Assembly: GCF_037300705.1 (NCBI RefSeq)
Contig: NZ_CP147776.1
Span: 2,666,001-2,730,000 of the forward strand
DNA from: Massilia sp. W12
Lineage (GTDB): Bacteria; Pseudomonadota; Gammaproteobacteria; Burkholderiales; Burkholderiaceae_D
Direction of reading: 5' to 3'
DNA: 64,000 nucleotides
Shown: piece after piece, positions 37,739 through 46,716 of the stretch
Layout of the letters: each line of letters begins with the position of its first letter
How positions within the stretch are numbered: position 1 is the stretch's first letter
The notes under the pieces: model-generated
Seen by the model: the letters and a program-made list of their open reading frames with translations, nothing else
The model's database searches: none
What the model was told of the DNA's origin: nothing
Translations under genes and position numbers: made by a program

Positions 37739-38558
37739 GTGCTGGGCAACAACACTGACAGCCGCCTGCTCGATGGCCGCATCATCAACCGCCTGTTCTA
37801 TGGTTCCGGCCATTTGCATCAAATCAATCTGATGCTGCCTGATGGCGCGGTGCAAGAACTGACCGATGTCCAAGGCCGGGTGGTGTGGGCGGCGCAATAC
37901 CAGGTGTGGGGCGAAGCCGAAATGCTGCAAACCGGAACTGGGTCGGCTTGGCAATACAGCGAACCGCTGCCGCAGGTGGAACAGCCTTTCCGTTTCCAGG
38001 GACAGCAATATGACGCGGAAACGGGTTTGCACTATAATCGCTTCCGGTATTATGATCCGGCGATTGGGCGGTTTATCAGTCAGGATCCGATTGGGTTGTT
38101 GGGGGGGCGCTAATAAATTTATTTATGGTGCAGACCCTAATGGATGGACTGATATCAGTGGATTAATGGCATGTCGATTACGCGACAGTAGAGGGAGATT
38201 TAGACGACCAAGTACTGCTTTGGAGGAGTTGCAGCAGTTACCTCCATTCAATGGCATGCAACAATCAGATATTGAAGCGATTTTGCGAAGAAAAGGATAT
38301 ACACAAGTTACTGCAAGAAGTGGAGGAGATGTTTGGACGAAAGCAACGCCTGATGGGAATACTGCTGCAATTCGACTGGACCCGGCAAAGGTTCGTACTC
38401 CCCCAAGGGGCTTTGCCGATGAAGTAAAGCACGCACACAAGGAGATTGTGCCGACATCCAATGTTTCTGGTGGAAATTACCGTGGAGCTTCTCATGTCCT
38501 GGATGATAGTTGTATAGTTTCAACAAACCCGAGAGATTTACATATACCGATTTTATAA
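37739..38558 (+). pseudogene. silent Rhs-B cassette B5, frameshifted at a poly-G tract
   Basis: The core (37739-38107) repeats the deletion-joined core of cassette B2. At a run of seven G (38101-38107) the core frame ends after GLLGGR. The toxin tip continues in another frame as ANKFIYGADPNGWTDISGL, so one extra base breaks the fusion. The tip has YTQVTARSGGDVWTKATPDG, AAIRLDPAKVRTPPRGFAD and EVKHAHKEIVPTSNVSGGNY, an intact-looking domain of about 130 residues with no family name I can support. Its stop overlaps the ATG of a remnant immunity gene. Confidence 0.75.
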
Positions 38559-38587
38559 TGGATCAGCGGGAGAGTATTGAATTTTAA
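38558..38587 (+). pseudogene. truncated start of the cassette B5 immunity gene
   Basis: The B5 toxin stop overlaps an ATG (TAATG), exactly as at other toxin-immunity junctions here. The reading frame stops after nine codons (MDQRESIEF). It looks like the first codons of a lost immunity gene. The next gene is on the opposite strand. Confidence 0.45.
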
Positions 38588-38622
38588 AAAAACATTAAAG
38601 ATACATTTCCAGTATGAAATAT

Positions 38623-38988
38623 TCAATCCTCAATGTTTTGCAAAGAGTTAAGCCAATGTATAAAGTCATCTACATTGGCCCAATTGTGCACCACGGCATC
38701 ATCTGAATAAACAGATATCATCCCAGGGGAGTGACTATTGTCGGATTTGAAACAATAATAATCAATTCCCTGTGATTGAATTTCAACCATGAAAGGAAGT
38801 AACTCATTCTTTTTAAAGTTGGAAAGGAAGTCATGGAAATTTTCTGGTTGAATTATTGAGAAATTTAAATATTTGTTTTTATTTAACGATATTATCGAAA
38901 AAATATTTTCAATTTCACTATGAAAGTTTTGATGGAATTTTATTCCGGACGTTTTTTCCAAATCAGAAAAATATTTTTTAACATCCAT
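38623..38988 (-). CDS. hypothetical, possibly SUKH-like immunity protein (121 aa)
   Basis: An AT-rich minus-strand gene with an AAGGTGAT site before the ATG and a TATAAT (complement of 39019-39024) upstream, so it has its own start signals. The C-terminal part (YYCFKSDNSHSPGMISVYSD, VDDFIHWLNSL) resembles the end of SUKH-type immunity proteins. It is the only array gene on the minus strand. It may be a stand-alone immunity gene left after inversion or import. The call is tentative. Confidence 0.5.
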   Translation of the reverse strand: MDVKKYFSDLEKTSGIKFHQNFHSEIENIFSIISLNKNKYLNFSIIQPENFHDFLSNFKKNELLPFMVEIQSQGIDYYCFKSDNSHSPGMISVYSDDAVVHNWANVDDFIHWLNSLQNIED

Positions 38989-39018
38989 ATCATCACCTTT
39001 AAGTTAATCAACTTCATT

Positions 39019-39024
39019 ATTATA
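39019..39024 (-). promoter_or_regulatory. candidate -10 box for the minus-strand array gene
   Basis: TATAAT on the minus strand about 30 bases before the ATG at 38988. No clear -35 element is seen. Confidence 0.3.
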
Positions 39025-39100
39025 GCATGACTTATTAACCAGACATCTCTATTCAGCACCTGAGCCTCCGCCGTCATTCCTGTTTGTAGGGGGGCTGAAA

Positions 39101-39271
39101 TTGCACGCGACTACCGCTATAACACCGCCGGCAATCTCTTGCAAAAACACGCCAACATCGGCGCCACGCCGCATTTCAATGGACGCCAGGAAACCCAGCA
39201 CTACGCCTACGCCCCCGCAGGCCGCATTCTGCAAGCGCAACACCAGCGCGGCGCCAGCCAGATTCAAGAGC
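39101..39271 (+). pseudogene. terminal rhs-B scrap
   Basis: About 170 bases nearly identical to 23648-23818 of rhs-B (RDYRYNTAGNLLQKHANIGA and following). There is no open link to any toxin. It marks the downstream border of array B, directly beside the unrelated TPR gene. Confidence 0.85.
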
Positions 39272-39292
39272 CAGTCAGTCGCCGCAAGCCCA

Positions 39293-40369
39293 TCAGGGCT
39301 TAGCGCCTGCGCTCAGCGATTGTATCCTTTGTACGGTTTTCTCAAACTTATCCTGCGCCCCGCTTTCTTTGTAGGCCACCGCCAGACCCTGCAAAATCGC
39401 CAGCTTGCCGGTATGCTCGGCCGGGAACAGTTTTTCATCAATCGCCAAGGCGCGCTGATAATGTGCAATCGCCTTGTCATAGGCTTTCATTTCCAGATAA
39501 ACCGCAGCCAGATTATTCAAGCGCACTGCAGTTGATAAATGGGTGAGGCCAAAGGCTTTTTCGGCGATTTTCAAGGCGCGCTGCTGATATTGCAAAGCCT
39601 TGTCGTAATTGCCCATGGCGCGCTGAATTTCCGCCAAGACATTCAAGCAGGCGCCGGTGGAGGGGTGTTCCGGGCCTGAGGCTTTTTCCATAATCAGCAA
39701 ACAACGCTGCGCCATCATCAAGCCTTTTTGATACACGCCCATGCGGCGCAGCAATTCAGCTTGATTCAAATACGCCACGCCGGTATTCGGATGTTCGGCG
39801 CCCTCCTCTTTTTCCGATAATTCCAGCACTTGCTGATACAGCGGCTGGGCTTTTTCCAGCGCGCCCTGGGCCACATGTAAATTCGCCATGCTGTTCAAAA
39901 TCTGCAATTTGGCTGTGGCGGCGGCGCTATCTTTTTCCACCAGCGCCAAGGCGCGCTGATACAGGGCGTCCGCGCTTTTCAAATCGCCCAGACCTTGCAA
40001 AATTTCCGCCTGGGTGTGTAAAAACTGCGCCTGTTCAGCGCTGGCCGCCGGCTTTTTACTCTCCAGCACGGCCAAGGCGCGTTTCACCAGCGGCAAGGCT
40101 TTGTTATACGCCCCCATGTTTTTGTACAGACCGGATAAATTCGACAGTGAGGCTAACAGCCGCTCGGTTTGCACCGTGGGGTCGCTGTCAGCCAGGCGCA
40201 TCGCCTGTTCGGCTTTTTCCAATGCCTGTTTGTGCTGGCCAGCGCCGAATAATTGCACCACTTCCTGATTAATGGCGTGCAATTGCTGATTCACATCGGT
40301 CTTGCCCTGCGCAAAACATGCGGCGCCGCTCAAGATCAGCGCCAAAGCCATTTGTCGCCCGCTGCGCAT
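39293..40369 (-). CDS. secreted tetratricopeptide repeat protein (358 aa)
   Basis: A GGAGG site lies just before the ATG. A signal peptide is visible (MALALILSGAACFAQ, residues 7-21). The rest consists of about seven to eight TPR units of kinesin-light-chain type, e.g. YDKALQYQQRALKIAEKAFG and AYDKAIAHYQRALAIDEKLF. Such proteins act as periplasmic or cell-surface protein-binding scaffolds. No catalytic domain is present. It is the last gene read toward the Rhs array and its partner is not evident. Confidence 0.82.
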   Translation of the reverse strand: MRSGRQMALALILSGAACFAQGKTDVNQQLHAINQEVVQLFGAGQHKQALEKAEQAMRLADSDPTVQTERLLASLSNLSGLYKNMGAYNKALPLVKRALAVLESKKPAASAEQAQFLHTQAEILQGLGDLKSADALYQRALALVEKDSAAATAKLQILNSMANLHVAQGALEKAQPLYQQVLELSEKEEGAEHPNTGVAYLNQAELLRRMGVYQKGLMMAQRCLLIMEKASGPEHPSTGACLNVLAEIQRAMGNYDKALQYQQRALKIAEKAFGLTHLSTAVRLNNLAAVYLEMKAYDKAIAHYQRALAIDEKLFPAEHTGKLAILQGLAVAYKESGAQDKFEKTVQRIQSLSAGAKP

Positions 40370-40397
40370 AATTCCTCCGTTTTACAAGCTGCGCGGT

Positions 40398-41012
40398 TTA
40401 TGCGCGCAAAAAGATTTCCAACACGCGGTCGGTCAATTCATCCAGGCTGACGCCTTTGCCGGGGCGATACCATTGCACGGTGTAATTAATCGCGCCCAAC
40501 AGCAATAAACGCACCACTTTATCGTCCGAATCAAGCAGGCTGTGTTGTTTTAAATCAGCCAGCGCTTGCTGCCAAATGGCGTCATAACGGTCTTTCAAAC
40601 CGATAATGCGCTGCTGCAATTCCGGCGTCAGGCTGCGCCAGTCATACAGCAAGACCGGAATAAAATCCTGGCCTTCACCCAGCACGGTTTGCAAATGGCT
40701 GCGCACCAGGGCGCGGAATTTCTCGCGCGGGGCCAGGCCGCTTTGGCCGATTTTTTCGGTTTCCGCCAAACCGGCCACCAGCCCCTCTTCCATCACCGCC
40801 GCCAGAATTTCCTGCTTGCTCTTGAAGTGGTAAAACGGACTGCCGGAACGCATGCCGACCGCATCCGCAATTGCGCGGATGGTGGTGCCCTCAAAGCCTT
40901 TTTCACGAAACAGGCGCGCCGCCACCCGTAACAAATCTGCACGCCGGTTGCCATCTTCATCGGCGACTGTCATCAATGCTGTCTTCACCACTGCGGTTTC
41001 TTCGGCTTTCAT
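40398..41012 (-). CDS. TetR family transcriptional regulator (204 aa)
   Basis: The ATG at 41012 gives a normal TetR length; the frame extends upstream but with no good start. The N-terminal HTH covers about residues 25-65 (LLRVAARLFREKGFEGTTIR, AIADAVGMRSGSPFYHFKSK). The C-terminal ligand domain includes LLYDWRSLTPELQQRIIGL. It lies at the downstream end of the AtuA-type operon on the same strand. By analogy with AtuR/LiuR-type regulators it probably represses that operon in response to an acyl-CoA, which is inference. Confidence 0.85.
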   Translation of the reverse strand: MKAEETAVVKTALMTVADEDGNRRADLLRVAARLFREKGFEGTTIRAIADAVGMRSGSPFYHFKSKQEILAAVMEEGLVAGLAETEKIGQSGLAPREKFRALVRSHLQTVLGEGQDFIPVLLYDWRSLTPELQQRIIGLKDRYDAIWQQALADLKQHSLLDSDDKVVRLLLLGAINYTVQWYRPGKGVSLDELTDRVLEIFLRA

Positions 41013-41198
41013 GTCTCTTTCGCTCAAGGTTGGCAGCTGCTTCATCCAAGCAGCCTGATATTGGCATTCTGTTGAGATGCATAGACAAGTATTGCTCATG
41101 ACGCAACATGCCTGCAGGCAACAAGCCCACACTTTACCATGAGACAGGGCGTACAGACGCCTGTGCGCCATACCAGCGCGCGCCGCTTGCGCCAGGCT

Positions 41199-41570
41199 TC
41201 AAGCCTCAAGCGCGGGCACGGGCGGCCAATCCGGCGGCAACTGCAGGCGCATGCGCAGCAGCCCGGCGGCCAGCGATTTGCCCAGATTGTCGCTGCGCAG
41301 TGAATACGCTGCGCCGCCATCCAAGGCCTGATGCAAGACAAATTTGATCGCGAGCAGGCCCGGCAGGCAGTAACGTTCGACCTTGGGCGTTTGCGGATTG
41401 GCGAAAAATGCGCTGAATTGCTGCGCCACCGCCGCTTCATCAATCTGCGCCACCGCCAGGGCATAGCTGGCGGCGTCGGGCAAAAACAGGCTTAAGTCCG
41501 CGCTATTGCCTTTATCGCCGCCGCGCGCGTGGGCGATTTGCGCCAGATAAATACTTTTTTGCGTCTCCAT
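41199..41570 (-). CDS. AtuA-related small protein (123 aa)
   Basis: The protein starts METQKSIYLAQIAHARGGDK followed by GNSADLSLF, the signature of the C-terminal domain of AtuA-type proteins, which is often encoded as a separate gene. It lies directly downstream of the main atuA gene with no gap, so the two parts probably form one functional unit. The biochemical role of AtuA in acyclic terpene/branched acyl-CoA breakdown is not settled. Confidence 0.78.
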   Translation of the reverse strand: METQKSIYLAQIAHARGGDKGNSADLSLFLPDAASYALAVAQIDEAAVAQQFSAFFANPQTPKVERYCLPGLLAIKFVLHQALDGGAAYSLRSDNLGKSLAAGLLRMRLQLPPDWPPVPALEA

Positions 41571-42971
41571 TCACACCTCCAGCAGGGTGACTGTTGGCTG
41601 CAGGCAGTCAAACGGCAGCCGGCTTTGCCAAATGCCCAGCAATTGGCTGGGACTGGCCGCGCCCATGCGCCCGGCGACAAAGGGCGGGCCGGATAAGGCC
41701 AGCGGCGGAAACATGCGCGGCAGCGCTTCGGCAATCTGCCGTTTCGCGCTGCGCACCGCCAGGCGCAACCAGACTTCCGCATGATCTTGCGCCGCATCGG
41801 CTTGCGCCATCGGCCCCAAAATCGCATCATGTCCCAGCATTTCGACCCGCATATCCTGCTGCGCCACGCCGAGCTTGCCCAAACGCGCGCAAATCTGCTC
41901 TGCCGCAAAGCGCGCTTTGCGCAAGGCTTGCGGCCAGGCATAACCAATCATGCCCTGTCCCAGCCAGCCGGCGTGATAACCGGCCACCACTTTGGCTTGC
42001 GCCGGACGCGGCAGACCGCGCGCGCCGCGCAATTCCATCAGATCCGGGGCCACTTCATGCAGGCTGATGGCGCGCATATCCAATATCAGATCCGGGCTGT
42101 AATACGCCGCCGGGTCGTGCACTTCGTACAGCAGCTGTTCGCGCAGGGTGTCAAAATTGACCCGCCCGCCAGTCTCTGGCGCTTTGCCGATCTGCACCCG
42201 GCCATCGGCCCAGACTTCGGCGATAGGGTACGCCAGGTGCGCCAAGTCCATTTCAGTCCAGCCCAGGCCGCCGAAATTGCCGCCGCAAGCCTGGCCCGAG
42301 CATTCCAGCAAATGTCCCATCGCCAGTGCTTGCGCCAGGCGGTCGAGATTGTCCGGCCTGGCGTAATCCGGGCCAGACAAAGGCCAGCCGAATTCATGCG
42401 CCATGGGTGCTAAAAACAGGGCGGCGTCGGCGACCCGTCCGGCAATCACAATATCCGCGCCCTGCGCCAAGGCTTGCGCCAGGGCCTGCGCGCCGAGATA
42501 GGCATTGCAAAATTCCACTCGCGGCAACAAGGGTCCCTGTGCATCGCTGGCATCCGCCAACGCTACGCCGTCTTGCGCGAAGGCATGTCCGTCCTGCTGC
42601 AATTGCGCCAAACGCGGCAACACATCGTCGCCTGTCACCACCGCGATCCTGGCGCGCCAGCCCTGCTTGGCAAACAGCGCCGCCAGCGCCTGCGCCGCGC
42701 CATGCGGATTGAGGCCACCGGCATTGCTTAAAAAGCGCACCCCGCCTGCCGCCTGCGCCAGTGGCCACAAGTCTTTCATCATGGGCAGCAAGTCGCGGCA
42801 ATAACCGGCGGCGGGATCGGCGGCGCGGTCTTTTTGCAAAATCGATAATGTCAGCTCGGCCAGATGGTCGGAGGCGAAATACTGCAGATTGCCGCGTGTG
42901 AAAGATGCTTTCGCGCCGTCCCAGGAGTCGCCGTAAAAACCGGGGCCGGCGCCGATGCGCACAGATTTCAT
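41571..42971 (-). CDS. atuA: acyclic terpene utilization AtuA family protein (466 aa)
   Basis: The ATG at 42971 overlaps the upstream gene's stop (ATGA). Key segments are the N-terminal VRIGAGPGFYGDSWDGAKAS, the FLSNAGGLNPHGAAQAL motif, VTGDDVL, DIVIAGRVADAALFLAPMAH and ECSGQACGGNFG, all typical of the AtuA/DUF1446 family. AtuA is needed for growth on citronellol/geraniol in Pseudomonas, with an unclear reaction. Here it sits within an overlapping carboxylase operon, as in atu clusters. Confidence 0.85.
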   Translation of the reverse strand: MKSVRIGAGPGFYGDSWDGAKASFTRGNLQYFASDHLAELTLSILQKDRAADPAAGYCRDLLPMMKDLWPLAQAAGGVRFLSNAGGLNPHGAAQALAALFAKQGWRARIAVVTGDDVLPRLAQLQQDGHAFAQDGVALADASDAQGPLLPRVEFCNAYLGAQALAQALAQGADIVIAGRVADAALFLAPMAHEFGWPLSGPDYARPDNLDRLAQALAMGHLLECSGQACGGNFGGLGWTEMDLAHLAYPIAEVWADGRVQIGKAPETGGRVNFDTLREQLLYEVHDPAAYYSPDLILDMRAISLHEVAPDLMELRGARGLPRPAQAKVVAGYHAGWLGQGMIGYAWPQALRKARFAAEQICARLGKLGVAQQDMRVEMLGHDAILGPMAQADAAQDHAEVWLRLAVRSAKRQIAEALPRMFPPLALSGPPFVAGRMGAASPSQLLGIWQSRLPFDCLQPTVTLLEV

Positions 42972-44683
42972 GGCGCCCCCGCCGGCCAGGCGCGCGCGAT
43001 AATCGCGGCGCAATCGGTGTCAAAGTCCAGCCCGCCGAAGCAAGCCGCCGGCCCCCCGTCACGCAAGCGGCTGTGAATGAAAGCCTGGGCCACAAAGCGC
43101 GGCGCATGACGCAATAAGAGGCTGGCTTGCAGCGCCAGCACGATGCGCATGGCCAGTTCGCGCGCGCCGAATTCCTGTTGCGCCTGGTTTTCGATGTGTG
43201 CAGGCGGAGTTTGCAACAAGTCTTCGCACAGTGTTTTGCTGTACGCGTCAAACTGGGCGTTGCGTCCCTGCGCCGCTTTCAATTCCTGTTGCAGCGCGAG
43301 TTGCGGGGCCGGCCCCTTGGCCAAGACGCGCAGCACATCCAGGCAGATCACATTGCCAGAACCTTCCCAAATCGAGTTCACCGGCAATTCGCGATACAGG
43401 CGCGCCAGCACGCCCTCTTCCACATAGCCATTGCCGCCCAGCACTTCCATGGCTTCCGCGCCAAACGCAGGGCCGCGCTTGCAGAGCCAGTATTTGCCGG
43501 CGGCGGTCAATAAGCGCGCCAGGGCTTTTTCTGCGGCGTCGTCAGCGTCAAAGCAATGCGCTAAGCGCAAGGCGAACCAGGTCGCGGCTTCGCTTTCGAG
43601 CGCCAGATCGGCCAGTACGTTTTGCATCAAGGGTTGTTGCGCCAGCGCTTTGCCAAAAGCCTGCCGCATGTGCGCATGCTGCATGGCGATGCTGAGCGCG
43701 GCGCGCAAGATGCCGGCGCTGCCCAAGACACAGTCCAAGCGCGTCAAACTGCCCATTTCCATAATGGTGGCGACCCCGCGCCCGCTGGGGCCAAGCGGGT
43801 AGCCGATGGCTTCCTGAAATTCGACTTCAGAAGAAGCGTTTGAGCGGTTGCCCAGCTTATCTTTCAAGCGCTGCACAAGAATCGGGTTGCGCTGGCCGTT
43901 GCGCAGATAGCGCGGCACAAAATAGCAAGACAGGCCGGCCTCCTGCCCGCTTTCATCCACGCTTTGCGCCAAAATCAAATGGGCGTCGCACTGTGGCGCG
44001 GAGAAAAACCATTTATGCCCGATGATGCGGTATTGCATGCCCCATTCATCCTGCACCCCGCTTGCGCAGGCGCGCGTGCTGTTGGCGCGCACATCCGAGC
44101 CGCCCTGTTTCTCGGTCATGCCCATGCCCAGCAACACACCGTTTTTCTGCTGCGCCGGCAAAGAGCGCGGATCATATTCGCGCGACAGAATTTTTGGCAG
44201 CCAGTCGCGCGCCAAGGCGGGATTGGCCTGCAGCGCCGCCACTGAGGCGAAGGTCATGGTGACAGGACATTGGCTGCCGTTTTCCAATTGCCCATACAGT
44301 AAATACAGTGCGCCGCGCGTGACATGGCTGCCGCCATCCCAGGGCGCGGCATGCGCGCCGCTGGCAATCAGGCTGCGCATCAGGGCATGCCAGGCTGGAT
44401 GAAATTCGATTTCATCAATCCGGTTGCCCACGCTGTCATACGGCAGATGACGCGGGCCGTATTGATTGGCCAGACGCGCATGTTCTTGCATCTCCTGCGC
44501 GCCCCATTCCTGGCCGCGCTCGCGCAGCATGGCGCAATCTTGCAAACTCACGCCAAACACTGCAAGCGCGCTTTGCAGGGCTAAATCGCTGTCATATAAA
44601 TTGACGTAGGCGCGCGGCGCCACATTGTGCACCCGGTGCGTGACAAAACGCTGCGGCGCAGCTGCTTCTGGCTCTGGCTTCAT
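42968..44683 (-). CDS. AidB-like acyl-CoA dehydrogenase (571 aa)
   Basis: The ATG at 44683 overlaps the preceding gene's stop, and the reading frame before it is a shadow of that gene. The N-terminus (THRVHNVAPRAYVNLYDSDL) matches AidB-type proteins. The flavin domain carries MGMTEKQGGSDVRANSTRA, and the C-terminal half has YVEEGVLARLYRELPVNSIW followed by EGSGN, whose Glu is the usual catalytic base position. AidB itself is linked to alkylation response, but homologues in catabolic operons probably act on branched acyl-CoAs. Location inside the AtuA-carboxylase operon favours the catabolic role. Confidence 0.85.
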   Translation of the reverse strand: MKPEPEAAAPQRFVTHRVHNVAPRAYVNLYDSDLALQSALAVFGVSLQDCAMLRERGQEWGAQEMQEHARLANQYGPRHLPYDSVGNRIDEIEFHPAWHALMRSLIASGAHAAPWDGGSHVTRGALYLLYGQLENGSQCPVTMTFASVAALQANPALARDWLPKILSREYDPRSLPAQQKNGVLLGMGMTEKQGGSDVRANSTRACASGVQDEWGMQYRIIGHKWFFSAPQCDAHLILAQSVDESGQEAGLSCYFVPRYLRNGQRNPILVQRLKDKLGNRSNASSEVEFQEAIGYPLGPSGRGVATIMEMGSLTRLDCVLGSAGILRAALSIAMQHAHMRQAFGKALAQQPLMQNVLADLALESEAATWFALRLAHCFDADDAAEKALARLLTAAGKYWLCKRGPAFGAEAMEVLGGNGYVEEGVLARLYRELPVNSIWEGSGNVICLDVLRVLAKGPAPQLALQQELKAAQGRNAQFDAYSKTLCEDLLQTPPAHIENQAQQEFGARELAMRIVLALQASLLLRHAPRFVAQAFIHSRLRDGGPAACFGGLDFDTDCAAIIARAWPAGAP

Positions 44684-46716
44684 GTTTCTTCCCTGGTTTG
44701 CAGTCTGGCCAGCGCGGCGCCGCTGGCCACCTGGCCGCCGCTGCCAACCAGCAGCGCTTCCAGGCGCAGCGCCGCCGGGGCGCGCACCGCATGTTGCATT
44801 TTCATGGCTTCCAAGACCATGATCACATCGCCAGCGGCCAGGCACTCGCCGGGCTGACGGCAGATTTCCTGCACCCTGGCGGCAAATGGCGCATACAGCA
44901 CGTCCCCGTTTTGCGATTGCGCCGGGGAACGCACGGCGGCCATGGCGTCTTCTGCGCAATAACTCACGCCATCCAAGGCAAACCACAGCTGTGCGCCGGC
45001 GCTGCGCCAGCAAAACGCATGGCTGGCGCCATTGATCTGCAGCTGCGCGCCATCGGCGGCAAATTGCAGCACAGTTGGCGGCGGCGCTTCTTTTTGCGCC
45101 GCTGCGCTGTCGATGCGTGCGCGCCAGACGCCATCGCACCACGTCAGGCTGGCGCGATAAGCTGTCGCCGCAGCGCTGGCGGCGTTTTGCTGATCGAGGT
45201 GAAAACGCCAATACACCGGCAAACAGGCGGTGCTGGAAAATGGCGCGGCAAGGCCCGGCGCCGGGTAGCGCGCCTGGCTTGCCAGCACATAGGCGGCGCA
45301 GGCGGCGCCCAAAACTTGCGGCGTGTGCGCCGGCTGGCCCCAGGCGGCAAGCATCTGCTCCAGCCAGGCGGTGTCGAGTGCGCCGCGCTGGCACGCCGGG
45401 TGCGCCAGAATCGCTTGCAGCAGCGCGCCGTTATGGCGCACGCCCAGCAGCTGCAGATTGCGCAAGGCGCGCTGCAAATCTGCCTGCACTTGGGCCCGGC
45501 TGGCGCCATGCGCCACCAGCTTGGCCAGCAGCGAATCATAATAATTGCTGATTTCATCGCCGGTGTGCAGCGCGCTATCGCAACGCAGCGCCGGCGCGCG
45601 CCAATGCAACACGCGCCCGCTTTGCGGCAAACAATCCTGCTGCGGATCTTCGGCGCATAAGCGCAGTTGCATCGCCACGCCGCCTTGCGCCAGACGTTGC
45701 GTGATTTGCGCTTGCGACAGCGGCATGGGCGCGCCTTGCGCCAGCTGCAATTGCCACGCCACCAGATCTTCGCCTAAACGCTGCTCTGTCACGGTGTGTT
45801 CCACCTGCAGGCGCGCATTCATTTCCATGAAATAAAATTGCGCGCCATCGAATAAAAATTCCAGCGTGCCCAGGCCCAGATAGGGGCAGCCGCGCGCCGC
45901 CGCCGTTTGCAACAGGGTGTGTGCGCAAGCCAGCAGCTGGTTGCGCAGTTCTGGGGACAAATCCGGGGCCGGACTTTCTTCCATGATTTTTTGATGGCGC
46001 CGCTGAATCGAACATTCGCGCTCGCCCAGATCAACTATCTGTCCCTGCGCATCGACCGCGATTTGCACTTCAATATGGCGCGGCGCTTCCAGCGCGCGTT
46101 CGAGCAGCAGATCAGCGCGCCCGAAAGCCTGTTGCGCTTCGGCTGCGGCCTGCCGCAAAGCGCCCGGCAAGGCCGCCATGCTGCTGACTTTGCGCATGCC
46201 GCGCCCGCCGCCGCCGGCTGCCGCCTTGATCATGATGGGCAGGCCGATTTGCTGCGCCATTTCCAATAAGTGCGCCGCATCCTGGCGCTGCCCGGCGTAG
46301 CCCGGCAAGAGCGGTAAATCCGCGCCTTGCAGCAGGCGTTTGGCGCTGGCTTTGTCGCCCAGGGCGCGCATGGCGGCAGGCGGCGCACCGATCCACAGCA
46401 AGCCGGCGTCTTGCACGGCTTGCGCAAAATCCGGGTTTTCCGCTAAAAAACCATAGCCGGGGTGCAGCGCATCCGCGCCCAGCGCGCGCGCCGCCGCCAA
46501 CATCGCATCAGCCTGCAAATACGATTGCGCCGGCGTCGCACCGCCGATGCAACAGGCCGCATCCGCCGCACGCCACCAGGCTTGTTCCGCGTCCGCCTGC
46601 GAATACACGCACAGCGCGCGCGCGCCGGCTGCACGCACGCTGCGCATGATGCGCAAGGCGATTTCGCCGCGATTGGCGATTAAAACTGCATGCACGGGCC
46701 GCACTGAGGCGCTCAT
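44680..46716 (-). CDS. biotin-dependent acyl-CoA carboxylase alpha subunit (678 aa)
   Basis: The biotin carboxylase domain spans about residues 8-450: VLIANRGEIALRIMRSVRAA, the ATP-grasp glycine loop KAAAGGGGRGMRKV, EMNARLQVEHTVTE. The biotin carrier domain sits at the C-terminus with the canonical EAMKM, biotinylated Lys at about 639. It pairs with the carboxyltransferase at 47888-49549. Substrate could be geranyl-CoA (AtuF-like) or methylcrotonyl-CoA (LiuD/MccA-like). The AtuA neighbour favours a longer branched acyl-CoA, which is inference. Confidence 0.9.
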   Translation of the reverse strand: MSASVRPVHAVLIANRGEIALRIMRSVRAAGARALCVYSQADAEQAWWRAADAACCIGGATPAQSYLQADAMLAAARALGADALHPGYGFLAENPDFAQAVQDAGLLWIGAPPAAMRALGDKASAKRLLQGADLPLLPGYAGQRQDAAHLLEMAQQIGLPIMIKAAAGGGGRGMRKVSSMAALPGALRQAAAEAQQAFGRADLLLERALEAPRHIEVQIAVDAQGQIVDLGERECSIQRRHQKIMEESPAPDLSPELRNQLLACAHTLLQTAAARGCPYLGLGTLEFLFDGAQFYFMEMNARLQVEHTVTEQRLGEDLVAWQLQLAQGAPMPLSQAQITQRLAQGGVAMQLRLCAEDPQQDCLPQSGRVLHWRAPALRCDSALHTGDEISNYYDSLLAKLVAHGASRAQVQADLQRALRNLQLLGVRHNGALLQAILAHPACQRGALDTAWLEQMLAAWGQPAHTPQVLGAACAAYVLASQARYPAPGLAAPFSSTACLPVYWRFHLDQQNAASAAATAYRASLTWCDGVWRARIDSAAAQKEAPPPTVLQFAADGAQLQINGASHAFCWRSAGAQLWFALDGVSYCAEDAMAAVRSPAQSQNGDVLYAPFAARVQEICRQPGECLAAGDVIMVLEAMKMQHAVRAPAALRLEALLVGSGGQVASGAALARLQTREET

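Larger units (their letters stand above)
35123..38100 (+). repeat. duplicated toxin/SUKH/next-core block, copy 2 (IS-interrupted)
   Basis: Corresponds to 24481-25985: offset 10642 before the IS at 36061 and 12142 after it (the IS is 1496 bases plus a 4-base duplication). It includes the Tox-SHH tip, the immunity gene and the deletion-joined core of the following cassette. Confidence 0.88.

Noticed and set aside
38095-38115. Programmed frameshift at the poly-G tract of cassette B5
   Set aside because: A slippery sequence cannot be excluded, but the cassette has no translation start and a lost immunity gene, so decay is the simpler reading.
42968-44683. DNA-alkylation repair role for the AidB-like protein
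   Set aside because: The similarity is to the whole AidB acyl-CoA dehydrogenase subfamily. The gene is inside a catabolic operon with overlapping stops, so a metabolic role is more likely.
44684-45394. N-terminal extension of the AidB-like gene
   Set aside because: It overlaps the carboxylase alpha gene on the same strand in a different frame. The ATG at 44683 gives normal family length and an ATGA overlap.
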